From contig JADKEV010000003.1 of NCBI GenBank assembly GCA_016717855.1, forward strand, positions 186,001 to 250,000: a stretch of 64,000 nt of DNA, written 5' to 3'. Position numbers and translations under genes: made by a program. Positions 45,992-55,307 of the stretch are shown piece by piece (position 1 is the stretch's first letter; every line of letters begins with the position of its first letter). Source of the DNA: Betaproteobacteria bacterium (GTDB taxonomy: Bacteria > Pseudomonadota > Gammaproteobacteria > Burkholderiales > Casimicrobiaceae). The notes beneath the pieces are model-generated. The model saw nothing but the letters and a program-made list of their open reading frames with translations. It ran no database searches and was not told the DNA's origin.

Positions 45992-47005
45992 ATGCGCGTA
46001 TTCCAGATCGAAGGCGATTGGGGCATGGCCAACCTCAGGCTGGCGGAGCGGCCGCAGCCCGAGCCCGGGCCCGGCGAAGTGCTGGTGCGGATGAAGGCAT
46101 CGTCGCTGAACTACCGCGACCTCGTCGTTCCCGACCGCGGCTACGGCCGCTACACCGGCACGCTGCCGCTGATCCCGGTGTCGGACGGCGTGGGCGAGGT
46201 CGCGGCGGTCGGTCCCGACGTGCGCCGCGTGGGGCCAGGCGATCGCGTCTGCCCCACGTACTTCCAGAACTGGATCTGTGGCGAGCCGGACCTGGAGCGC
46301 CTGACCGGATCGCTGGGCGGCCCGATCGACGGCACGATGGCCGAGTACATGTGCCTGCCCGAGGACGGCGTGGTCAAGGCGCCGGCACACCTGACCGACC
46401 TCGAGGCGGCAACGCTGCCGTGCGCCGCGCTCACCGCGTGGAGCGCGCTGGTCACCCGTTCCAATACCCGGCCCGGCGACCGCGTGCTGGTCCAGGGCTG
46501 CGGCGGCGTCGCGCTGTTCGCGGTGGCGTTCGCCAAGGTCCTCGGCGCGCACGTCACAGTGATCACCTCCAGCGACGAGCGCGTCGCGCGCGTCAAGGCG
46601 ATGGGCGCCGACGCGACGATCAACTACCGCGCCGTCCCCGAGTGGGCGAAGGCGACGCAGGCGATCACCGGCGGGCAGGGCTACGACCTGATCCTCGAAC
46701 TGGGCGGCGAGAAGACGCTGCCGCAGTCGCTGCGCTGCGTCCGGCCGGGCGGCACGCTGGCGATGATCGGCGTGCTCTCGGGCAGCACGATGACGACGCC
46801 GCTGGGGTTGATCGTCACCCGCCAGGTGCGGCTGCAGGGCGTGACGGTGGGCAATCGCGACGGCTTCGAGGCGATGCTGCGGGCCATCGAGCAACACCGG
46901 ATCAAGCCGGTCGTGGACCGCGTGTTCGCGTTCGGGGAATTGAAGGAGGCATTGGCCTATCTGAAGAGCGGCGCCCAGTTCGGGAAGATCTGCATCGCGC
47001 ATTGA
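45992..47005 (+). CDS. Zinc-type alcohol dehydrogenase-like / quinone oxidoreductase family protein
   Basis: Medium-chain dehydrogenase/reductase, 337 aa. The N-terminal GroES-like domain (GPGEVLVRMKASSLNYRDLVVPDRGYG) lacks the first zinc-ligand Cys of true alcohol dehydrogenases, reading NYRD as in quinone oxidoreductases. The cofactor-binding Rossmann part begins VLVQGCGGVALFAVAFAKVLGAHV. AGAGGAGAG precedes the ATG at 45992. It lies 16 nt after the TRAP permease and is probably co-transcribed, so it may process the imported compound. Confidence 0.85.
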   Translation: MRVFQIEGDWGMANLRLAERPQPEPGPGEVLVRMKASSLNYRDLVVPDRGYGRYTGTLPLIPVSDGVGEVAAVGPDVRRVGPGDRVCPTYFQNWICGEPDLERLTGSLGGPIDGTMAEYMCLPEDGVVKAPAHLTDLEAATLPCAALTAWSALVTRSNTRPGDRVLVQGCGGVALFAVAFAKVLGAHVTVITSSDERVARVKAMGADATINYRAVPEWAKATQAITGGQGYDLILELGGEKTLPQSLRCVRPGGTLAMIGVLSGSTMTTPLGLIVTRQVRLQGVTVGNRDGFEAMLRAIEQHRIKPVVDRVFAFGELKEALAYLKSGAQFGKICIAH

Positions 47006-47058
47006 AGGCCCGGCGGCGGCTGCTTGCGGCGCAACGTACGTTGCAGGGCCGATTCCTG

Positions 47059-47085
47059 CCAGCGCCGGTCCGCCGCAGGCGCTGG
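47059..47085. terminator. Hairpin between convergent genes
   Basis: CCAGCGCC (47059-47066) and GGCGCTGG (47078-47085) form a perfect 8-bp stem. A separate 14-bp perfect palindrome GCAACGTACGTTGC is at 47031-47044. There is no T-run on either side, so a terminator role is tentative. Confidence 0.3.
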
Positions 47086-47149
47086 GGTCGGCGCGATACG
47101 GACAAGAACCCCGCGACGCAGGCACGGTTCCGGGAGCCGCGCAGAGGGT

Positions 47150-47917
47150 CTAGCTGACCTTCCTCCGGCGCAGTCCACCGATCGCGAGTGCCGTCACCAG
47201 CACTGCCAAGCCGATCAAGCCCCATTCGCTCAGAGTCGGTACATCGACGTGGCGCACCACCACGACCTGCGGGGTTGCGGCGACCTGGAGGATGTTGAGA
47301 AACAGATCGCCATTTGGCGTACCCGCGGTTGGGCCGAAGACGTTATGGTCGATGCGGTCGCCGAAAGCGATCACGTAGCCGGCGCCGATTTGTTGATAGT
47401 TGACAAAGCTGCCGGCAACCACGGTCCCGCCGGAAATGAAGTTGCCCGGCGATGTGGTGATGGTCTGGCCGACGATGTTGGTGGGACCGCTGGTGAACGG
47501 ACCCGCTGGAAAGGGTGCGGCGACAGGATTGGTGCCTGCGAAGTTCAGCGTGGAACCAAGGGCGGAAAAGATGCTGTTCGCCCCCGCGACGCCGCTTGCA
47601 GACGAATTCGTGAACACCAGCAGGATGCCGCCGGCATTGACGAATCCCGACAAATCGCTCATCTCGCCGGCGGACGGAGTCACCGTCGCCTCGCCGATCA
47701 CGAACACACCATCACCGGCCAATTCGGCCGGCGTGATCGCCGCATCCGCCCTGACGGTATGACCGGCGGCAACGACCGCGCCCCGCAGCGCGGACATGTC
47801 GGAGTTGTTCCATGATCTGTTGCTGCCGTTCCAGTTTCCGACAACGGTTGCTTCCGCCGCGCCGGCCAATGCCACCGCCATCAACATCCCCAACGCCAGC
47901 CCAAGTCGCACTTTCAT
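47150..47917 (-). CDS. IPTL-CTERM sorting-domain surface protein
   Basis: Exported protein, 255 aa. The signal peptide ends near AGAAEA (residues about 1-23). The middle resembles a periplasmic domain opening VVGNWNGSNRSWNNSDMSALRGAVVAAGHTV, with a glycine/alanine-rich body. The C-terminus has the IPTL-CTERM signal: VPTLSEWG, a hydrophobic helix (LIGLAVLVTALAIGG) and the basic tail LRRRK. Such tails are recognised by an exosortase-like sorting enzyme, which is not in the window. A strong promoter and a palindrome lie just upstream. Confidence 0.85.
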   Translation of the reverse strand: MKVRLGLALGMLMAVALAGAAEATVVGNWNGSNRSWNNSDMSALRGAVVAAGHTVRADAAITPAELAGDGVFVIGEATVTPSAGEMSDLSGFVNAGGILLVFTNSSASGVAGANSIFSALGSTLNFAGTNPVAAPFPAGPFTSGPTNIVGQTITTSPGNFISGGTVVAGSFVNYQQIGAGYVIAFGDRIDHNVFGPTAGTPNGDLFLNILQVAATPQVVVVRHVDVPTLSEWGLIGLAVLVTALAIGGLRRRKVS

Positions 47918-47934
47918 GATTTCCCCGATTGTCT

Positions 47935-47948
47935 AGAAGTACACTTCT
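47935..47948. promoter_or_regulatory. Palindromic operator candidate overlapping the IPTL promoter
   Basis: AGAAGTACACTTCT is a 14-bp palindrome (6-bp arms). It touches the -10 and lies over the expected transcription start, a position suited to a repressor. The second repeat copy keeps only half of it. Confidence 0.45.
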
Positions 47949-47975
47949 TATAGGTTGGGTTCGGCAGATTGTCAA
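47947..47975 (-). promoter_or_regulatory. Sigma-70 promoter of the IPTL-CTERM gene
   Basis: On the minus strand TTGACA (47975-47970) is followed by a 17-nt spacer and TATAAG (47952-47947). This is close to a perfect consensus and 30 nt upstream of the start codon. Confidence 0.8.
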
Positions 47976-48057
47976 GAAGTACTCGCCTTATAGGTTGGGT
48001 TCGGCAAATGGACCTTGCGCTGGATCAACAGTATGTCCGGTGGCTCGCCAGCTGAAC

Positions 48058-51000
48058 TCAGGGCACCAGCGTCATCAGGCTGGCGTTGCCGCCCGCCGCC
48101 GCGGTGTTGACGCTGAGCGAGCGCTCGACGACCAGTCGGTGCAACGGATAGCGGCCGTCGCGGTCCGCTTCGATCACGGGGATCAGCGCGCCGTCGCGCG
48201 CGGCGAACTCGCGGCGGAGCTTCGCGATCGCGGCAGGGCCCCCGGCGGCGAGCAGCAGCGAAACTTGTTCGCGGCGCAAGTCCGCAGCCAGCCGGGTGCG
48301 CGCTCGCACGGCCGCGGGCAGTTGCGGCAGCAGTGCCGCCGCGGTGTCGGTATTCGCGACAGCGACGTTGTTGCCGGTCGCCAGCGCCGCTGCGATCTGG
48401 TCCAGCAACTGCGCTTCGGTTCCGGCGCTGCACCCAAGGCGGCCGCGCGCGGCGAAGCGCAGCGTGTTGACTTCGCCGGTGGGGCCGGGCAGGGGCACGC
48501 TGACATCGAGCAACGTTGCCGCCCGGTTCGCGCGGCAGGTCGCCGCGAGGCTGCCGCGTCCGGATGCCGTCGCCCATTCCTCGAGCGCGGCCAGCGCGGC
48601 CAGCGACGGCGATGACCAGGGCGCCTGATTCTCCAGCAATGCCGCGGGCACCGCGATGGGCGCCCGGACCAGCCGCTGCAGATAGAGCGGTCCGCCCGCC
48701 TTCGGCCCGGTGCCGGACTTGCCCTCGCCGCCGAACGGCTGCACGCCGACCACCGCGCCTACGATGTTCCGGTTCACGTAGACATTGCCGGCGCGCGCGC
48801 GCGACACCACCAGGGCTATCGTCTCGTCGATGCGGCTGTGCACGCCCAGCGTGAGCCCGTAACCGGTGGCGTTGATGTCCTCGAGCAGCCGTTCGAGGTT
48901 TTCGCGCCGGTAGCGCACGACGTGCAGCACCGGACCGAACACCTCGCGCTCGAGTTCCGCGATCGACTGCAGTTCGATCAGCGCCGGCGCGACGAACGTG
49001 CCGGCGCGGCACTCTTCGGGCAGCGGCAGCTGCAGGATCGTGTGGCCGGCCGCGCGCATCCGGCCGATGTGCGCTTCGAGCCCGGCCTGCGCGGCCGCGT
49101 CGATCACCGGCCCGACGTCGGTCGCCAGCAGCGCCGGCCGCCCGATCCGCAATTCGGCCATCGCCGCGCGCAGCAGCGCGAGCAGATGGCCGGCGAACTC
49201 CTCCTGCACGCACAGCACCCGCAACGCCGAGCAGCGCTGCCCCGCGCTGTCGAATGCCGAACCGAGCGCATCGGCGACGACCTGCTCGGGCAGCGCCGAC
49301 GAATCGACGATCATCGCGTTCTGGCCTCCGGTTTCGGCGATCAGCACGATCTCCTCGCCGGCGCCCGTGCGCGCGGCGAGGGCGCGCTGGATCAATTGCG
49401 CGACTTCGGTCGAACCGGTGAAGATGACGCCCTTGACACGTCCGTCGGCGGTGAGCGCCGCGCCGACGGTCTCGCCCGCGCCGGGCAGCAATTGCAGCGC
49501 GGCGCGCGGGACGCCGGCTTCGTGGAACAACCGCACCGCGAACGCCGCGATCAGCGGCGTCTGCTCGGCCGGCTTGGCCAGCACCGGGTTGCCGGCCGCC
49601 AGCGCCGCCGCGACCTCGCCGGTGAAGATCGCCAGCGGGAAATTCCACGGGCTGATGCAGGCCACCGGCCCGAGCGGTTCGACGTCGCGCCCGGCAAGAT
49701 GCAGCCGCGCCTGTTGCGCGTAGTAGCGGCAGAAATCCACCGCCTCGCGCACTTCGGCCACCGCGTTGGGCCAGCTCTTGCCCGCTTCACGGATGCACAG
49801 GCTGATCAGTTCCGGCGTGTGCGCCTCCAGCAGCGCCGCGGCGCCCTCGAGCAGCGCCGCGCGCTCAGGTGCCGGCACCTGCGCCCAGGCGGGCGCGAAC
49901 GCCGCTGCCGCCGCCAGCGCCGCGTCGACGTCGGCCTGCGTGGCCGCGACGACGGTGCCGACGACGTCGGCGCGATCAGCGGGATTCGTGACAGCCGCGG
50001 CTTGGCTGCCCGCGCCGGCAGCGGCAACGCCAGCGTCAGCGGCGCTGGCGTCAACGCCCGCTGGCGCCACGCGACGTGCGTCACCGTCCGTGATGCCATC
50101 GCGCCCAGCGAGCAGCGGCGCCGCCGCCCACGTCTTGCGCGCCAGCCGCGCGAGGTCCTGCGTGAGCAGCGCCAGCGTCGCTTCGTTCGACAAGTCGACG
50201 CCGCGCGCATTGACCCGGCCGGGTCCGTAGAGATCGCGGGGCAGCGGAATCTGCGGGTGCGGCAGCGCGCCCGCACGCGCCACCTGTTCCACCGGATCGG
50301 CGATCAGTTCGTCGATGCCCACGGATTCGTCGACGATGCGGTTGACGAACGAACTGTTGGCGCCGTTCTCCAGCAGCCGCCGGACCAGGTAGGGCAGCAG
50401 CGTCTCGTGGCTGCCCACCGGCGCGTAGATGCGGCAGGGCAGGCCCAACCCGTCCGCTCCGACGATCTGGTCGTAGAGCGTCTCGCCCATGCCGTGCAGG
50501 CACTGGAACTCGTAGTCGCCGGCGCCCATGTCCACTGCCATCTGGTGGACGAACGACAGGCTGTGCGCGTTGTGCGTGGCGAATTGCGGGTAGATGGCGG
50601 CGCCGGCCGCGAGCAGTTGTTGCGCGCAGGCGAGGTAGGCGACGTCGGTGTGCGCCTTGCGCGTGTAGACCGGATAGCCGTCCTGGCCATCGACCTGCGC
50701 GCGCTTGATCTCGCTGTCCCAGTACGCGCCCTTGACCAGCCGGATCATCAGCCGGCGGCCGCTGCGCCGCGCGAGATCGACCAGGTAGTCGATGACCCGC
50801 GGGCAGCGCTTCTGGTACGCCTGGACGACCACGCCGAGGCCGTTCCAGTCCGCCAGTTCCGGGTCCAGCGCCAGCACTTCGATCAGGTCGAGCGACAGGT
50901 CGAGCCGGTCCGCTTCCTCGGCGTCGATGTTGAAGCTGATGTCGTAGCCCCTGGCCAGCAGCATCAGCTCCCGCAGGCGCGGCAGCAGTTCGCCGAGGAC

Positions 51001-51798
51001 GCGCTCCCGTTGCGCGCGCGTGAAGCGGGGATGCAGCGCCGAGAGCTTGACCGAGATGCCGGGACCCCGGTATACGCCGCGCCCGGCGTTCGCGTGGCCG
51101 ATCGCGTGGATCGCCCCGGCGTAGCTGGCCGCGTAGCGTTCGGCATCGGCGGCGGTCAGCGCGGCTTCGCCCAGCATGTCGTACGAATAGGTATAGCCGC
51201 GGGCTTCCTGATCGCGGCTTTGTTTGAGCGCCGAGGCGATGTCTTCGCCGGTCACGAACTGCCGGCCGAGCAGCCGCATCGCCAGCCCCACGCCCTTGCG
51301 GATCAGCGGCTCGCCGCCCCTGGCGATCAAGCGCGCCAGCGCATTGCTCATGCCGGTCTCGCTGGCGGTCGCCGTGAGCTTGCCGGTGATCAGCAAGCCC
51401 CAGCTCGCCGCATTGACGAACAGCGACGGACTGTTGCCGATATGCGCGCGCCAGTCGCCGCCGCCGATCTTGTCGCGGATCAGCCGGTCGACGGTCGCCG
51501 CATCCGGAATCCGCAGCATCGCCTCCGCCAGGCACATCAGCGCCACGCCTTCCTGGCTGGACAGCGAGAATTCCTGCATCAGGTTGTCGACGCCGCTGGC
51601 ATTGGACCGGCTCTCGCGCAGCGCGACGACCAGGCCCCGCGCGCGTTCGCGCACGGCGCCGAGGCTGGCGGCGGACAAGCGGAGTCGCGCGACGAGTTCG
51701 CGCACCAGCGCGGTCTCGTCGGTGCGATACGCGGCGGTGATGGCCTGCCGCAGCGTCTGCCCGGCTTGAGGGTCGTGCATCGGGGGTCGAGTGTTCAT
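48058..51798 (-). CDS. putA: Bifunctional proline dehydrogenase / L-glutamate gamma-semialdehyde dehydrogenase PutA
   Basis: PutA, 1246 aa, oxidises proline to glutamate in two steps at the membrane. The PRODH barrel includes RLMIRLVKGAYWDSEIKRAQ and YPQFATHNAHSLSF (about residues 365-425). The aldehyde dehydrogenase domain has the catalytic Cys in SAGQRCSALRVL and Glu in IAETGGQNAM (about 800-850). A C-terminal ALDH-like extension (from about 1080) is present. There is no ribbon-helix-helix domain at the N-terminus, so this form would not repress its own gene. That makes it a type B PutA by length and layout. A low-complexity Ala-rich linker joins the two catalytic domains. The start is ATG 51798 or 51780. 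Confidence 0.94.
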   Translation of the reverse strand: MNTRPPMHDPQAGQTLRQAITAAYRTDETALVRELVARLRLSAASLGAVRERARGLVVALRESRSNASGVDNLMQEFSLSSQEGVALMCLAEAMLRIPDAATVDRLIRDKIGGGDWRAHIGNSPSLFVNAASWGLLITGKLTATASETGMSNALARLIARGGEPLIRKGVGLAMRLLGRQFVTGEDIASALKQSRDQEARGYTYSYDMLGEAALTAADAERYAASYAGAIHAIGHANAGRGVYRGPGISVKLSALHPRFTRAQRERVLGELLPRLRELMLLARGYDISFNIDAEEADRLDLSLDLIEVLALDPELADWNGLGVVVQAYQKRCPRVIDYLVDLARRSGRRLMIRLVKGAYWDSEIKRAQVDGQDGYPVYTRKAHTDVAYLACAQQLLAAGAAIYPQFATHNAHSLSFVHQMAVDMGAGDYEFQCLHGMGETLYDQIVGADGLGLPCRIYAPVGSHETLLPYLVRRLLENGANSSFVNRIVDESVGIDELIADPVEQVARAGALPHPQIPLPRDLYGPGRVNARGVDLSNEATLALLTQDLARLARKTWAAAPLLAGRDGITDGDARRVAPAGVDASAADAGVAAAGAGSQAAAVTNPADRADVVGTVVAATQADVDAALAAAAAFAPAWAQVPAPERAALLEGAAALLEAHTPELISLCIREAGKSWPNAVAEVREAVDFCRYYAQQARLHLAGRDVEPLGPVACISPWNFPLAIFTGEVAAALAAGNPVLAKPAEQTPLIAAFAVRLFHEAGVPRAALQLLPGAGETVGAALTADGRVKGVIFTGSTEVAQLIQRALAARTGAGEEIVLIAETGGQNAMIVDSSALPEQVVADALGSAFDSAGQRCSALRVLCVQEEFAGHLLALLRAAMAELRIGRPALLATDVGPVIDAAAQAGLEAHIGRMRAAGHTILQLPLPEECRAGTFVAPALIELQSIAELEREVFGPVLHVVRYRRENLERLLEDINATGYGLTLGVHSRIDETIALVVSRARAGNVYVNRNIVGAVVGVQPFGGEGKSGTGPKAGGPLYLQRLVRAPIAVPAALLENQAPWSSPSLAALAALEEWATASGRGSLAATCRANRAATLLDVSVPLPGPTGEVNTLRFAARGRLGCSAGTEAQLLDQIAAALATGNNVAVANTDTAAALLPQLPAAVRARTRLAADLRREQVSLLLAAGGPAAIAKLRREFAARDGALIPVIEADRDGRYPLHRLVVERSLSVNTAAAGGNASLMTLVP

Positions 51799-51891
51799 AG
51801 TCAAGGGCGGGCGCCGCGGCGAGTGCTGCCGCAGCCATTGCGGCGAGACTGCGTGCGCCGGCTATCATCACACATCGCGCGCCGGAGGGAA

Positions 51892-52876
<985 letters not shown>

Positions 52877-53005
52877 TCACGCGCTTGCCCTTCAGGCTGT
52901 GAACGCGACGCCGGCGAACGCGACTTCGGGGATCGGTTTGATGGTCATGGCGGGATCATGCGGCAAGGGCCGCTTGGCGGGGCGGCATGGCTCTGACAAG
53001 CGAGT

Positions 53006-53944
53006 TCATCGCGCGGGAACGGAGCGCGGCCTGGCGGCAGGCGCGCGGGCGGCGCGGCCCTGGGCCACGAAAAGGCCGGGCTCGGCTTCCACCGTCGCGC
53101 GGATGAAGTCCCAGATCGCGCGGATCCGGCGCAGCCGGTACCAGTCCGCGTGGGTCACCAGCCAGAAGGTCCGTTTCCAGACGACTTCCCGCGGCAGCAG
53201 CGGGACCAGCCCGGTGCCCCGCGCGAGGTAATGCGCCAGCACGCCGACACCCAGCCCGGCGCGGATCGCGGCGACCTGCGCGAGCATGCCGGACGAGGCG
53301 ATGCGCAAGCGGAATGCGGGCAGGATCTCGTCGAGATAATGCAATTGCTGGCTGAGCAGCATTTCGTCGATGTAGCCGACGAGATTGTGCTCGCCGAGCT
53401 GGGGAATCGTGCGTATAGGTCCGTGCTGCTTCAGGTAATCCTTCGACGCGAACAGGCCATAGGTGAAGTCGGTGAGGCGCGCCGAGATGTAGCGCCCCTG
53501 CTCGGGCGGGTCGAGCGTGACCAGGATGTCCGCCTCGCGCGCGGCGAGGCTGGGAAAGCGCGGCAGCGTCAGCAACTCGACGTCGAGGTCGGGGTGGGCA
53601 TCGAGCAGCCGCGCGAGCCGGGGCGTCAGGACGACCGTGCCGAAGCCTTCCGGCGTGCCGATGCGCACGATGCCGCTGACCCGCACGCCTTGCCCCAGCG
53701 CTTCCTCGCGCAGCAGGCCGATATTGTTCTCGATCGTTTCGGCGTGCGCGAACAGTCGCTGCCCGGCCTCGGTCAACTCGTAGCCGGCGGCCGTCGATTC
53801 GAACAGCCGGCAGCCGAGCACGGCCTCGAACTGCTCGATCCTCCTGGCGACCGTCGTGTGGTCGACGCCCAGCTTGCGCCCCGCCTGGCTCAGCCGCTTC
53901 CACCGGGCCAGCTCGAGAAAGAACCGCAGGTCGTCCCAGTTCAT
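53006..53944 (-). CDS. LysR family transcriptional regulator
   Basis: LysR-type regulator, 312 aa. The N-terminal winged helix (MNWDDLRFFLELARWKRLSQAGRKLGVDHTTVARRIEQFEAVLG) is followed by the effector-binding domain (GIVRIGTPEGFGTVVLTPRL). The HTH has the rather unusual VDHTTVARRI recognition helix seen in a subgroup of LysR proteins. The last 20 residues are Arg/Ala/Pro-rich. It is divergent from an SDR gene across a 490-nt gap and could control it. Confidence 0.88.
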   Translation of the reverse strand: MNWDDLRFFLELARWKRLSQAGRKLGVDHTTVARRIEQFEAVLGCRLFESTAAGYELTEAGQRLFAHAETIENNIGLLREEALGQGVRVSGIVRIGTPEGFGTVVLTPRLARLLDAHPDLDVELLTLPRFPSLAAREADILVTLDPPEQGRYISARLTDFTYGLFASKDYLKQHGPIRTIPQLGEHNLVGYIDEMLLSQQLHYLDEILPAFRLRIASSGMLAQVAAIRAGLGVGVLAHYLARGTGLVPLLPREVVWKRTFWLVTHADWYRLRRIRAIWDFIRATVEAEPGLFVAQGRAARAPAARPRSVPAR

Positions 53945-54183
53945 CGGTCGTCGTGGATTTTTGCACAGTCGATGCGCTTGAATACCCCAACTGCCGGCCG
54001 TTGTCCAGCGCTAACATCCGGCGCAGACAGGGGCGGCCGCCGCGGCGACGCAACCGCGGGGGCCATCGGCGTCCCCAACTGGAATCTGCCTGCTTCGCCT
54101 TTGGTTGCGCTGCCGCGCTTCCGGTCCGCCGGATGCGCGGCAGTTTTTTCTGTGTGCTGTGCCAGCAGCGACGTACGCTCGCA
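53945..54183. other. Non-coding stretch between LysR gene and REPIN
   Basis: Part of the 490-nt divergent gap between the LysR gene and the SDR gene. I see no gene here. Promoters for both neighbours and a LysR binding site are expected but I could not place them. Confidence 0.4.
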
Positions 54184-54325
54184 GTGGATGGGTGGAGCGC
54201 AGCGATACCCATCATGGCGACAACGCACGCAACGGCCAAAGACGGCAGAGAATTCCGTCCTGGCGACATCGGAGCCACCCGCTCCGAATGGCACGATGGG
54301 TATCGCTGCGCTCCACCCATCCTAC
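54184..54325. repeat. REPIN-like inverted doublet
   Basis: A forward REP copy at 54184-54213 and an inverted copy at 54295-54325, enclosing about 80 nt. The two arms are near-perfect complements, so the element can form one long hairpin. It lies between divergent genes. Confidence 0.82.
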
Positions 54326-54434
54326 AGGCTACAGGTGTCGATGCGTCAAGGTGCTACGATGAATTTCCGGCCCGTGTTGACAGAGCCGGCGATGCTTCAT
54401 ATCGTGGCGACAGGGGTCAGCGAAAGGGGCAGTG

Positions 54435-55232
54435 ATGGACGAACGGGGCGGGGATTCATCCCGCGGGACCGCGCTGGTCACGGGCGGTGCGCGCGGCATC
54501 GGCCGCGGCATCGCCCGCGCGCTGGCGGCAGCGGGCTTCGACGTCGCGATCCTCAGCATGGAGAGTCCCGCCGACGCGGCGCTGGCAGTCGCCGATGTGG
54601 AAGCGCTGCGCCGCCGCGCGCTCTACCTGCAGCAGGACATCGCCGACGTCGCCGCGCATGCCCGCATCGTCGAGTGGGCGCAAGGGGGCCTGGGGCCGCT
54701 CGCCTGCCTGGTCAACAATGCAGGCGTCACCTCGCTGCGGCGCGGCGACATGCTGGAACTCACCCCCGAGAGCTTCGACCGCTGCGTCGCCATCAACCTG
54801 CGCGGGACGTTCTTCCTGACCCAGGCCGTCGCGCGGGCGATGCTGGCCCCACGGCCCGGCGACGCGGTGCCCGCGTACCGCTCGCTGATCACCATCAGCT
54901 CGGCCAACGCCGACATCGTCGGGGTCAATCGCGCCGATTACTGCATGACCAAGGCGGCGCTGGCGATGGCGTCCAGGCTCTTCGCCGCGCGCCTGGGAGG
55001 GAACGGCATCCACGTGTTCGAGGTGCGCCCCGGGATTATCCGCACCGACATGACGCTGCCCGCGCGCGCGACCTACGACGCGCTGATCGCGAACGGCGGC
55101 GTGCCGATGCCGCGCTGGGGGACGCCCGAGGACGTGGGCGAATCCGTCGCCGCGCTCGCGTCGGGCGCGCTGCCGTTTTCGACCGGGGAAGTGATCAACG
55201 TCGGCGGCGGCCTGCACCTGCATCGGGTCTGA
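54435..55232 (+). CDS. SDR family oxidoreductase (3-ketoacyl-ACP reductase-like)
   Basis: Classical SDR, 265 aa. The cofactor motif is VTGGARGIGRGIARAL (residues about 14-29), LVNNAGVTS is near 93, the catalytic Ser is in ITISSANAD and the YxxxK pair is intact in ADYCMTKAAL (about 172). The C-terminal GWGT-type segment reads PRWGTPEDVGESVAALAS. The ATG at 54435 is preferred to an overlapping GTG 3 nt earlier. The substrate is unknown. Unlike the SDR at 34.2-35.0 kb, its active site is complete. Confidence 0.87.
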   Translation: MDERGGDSSRGTALVTGGARGIGRGIARALAAAGFDVAILSMESPADAALAVADVEALRRRALYLQQDIADVAAHARIVEWAQGGLGPLACLVNNAGVTSLRRGDMLELTPESFDRCVAINLRGTFFLTQAVARAMLAPRPGDAVPAYRSLITISSANADIVGVNRADYCMTKAALAMASRLFAARLGGNGIHVFEVRPGIIRTDMTLPARATYDALIANGGVPMPRWGTPEDVGESVAALASGALPFSTGEVINVGGGLHLHRV

Positions 55233-55307
55233 GTCCGCGCGAGCTCCGCAGCCGGCGGGCGACGCCGCGCCGCGGGGAAAGCGCGCGACCCTGTCGCGAC
55301 GGCCGCG

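Larger units (their letters stand above)
47929..48007. repeat. Two tandem ~40-bp repeats upstream of the IPTL-CTERM gene
   Basis: Copies at about 47929-47967 and 47968-48007 share a start like ATTGTCnAGAAGTAC and the end TTATAGGTTGGGTTCGGCA. The repeat supplies the -10 of one copy and the -35 of the next, so duplication appears to have built the promoter. Confidence 0.75.

Noticed and set aside
47929..48007. A CRISPR-like array in the tandem repeats
   Set aside because: There are only two copies, directly adjacent with no spacers, and they form a promoter. No cas genes are present and no CRISPR array was seen anywhere in the window.
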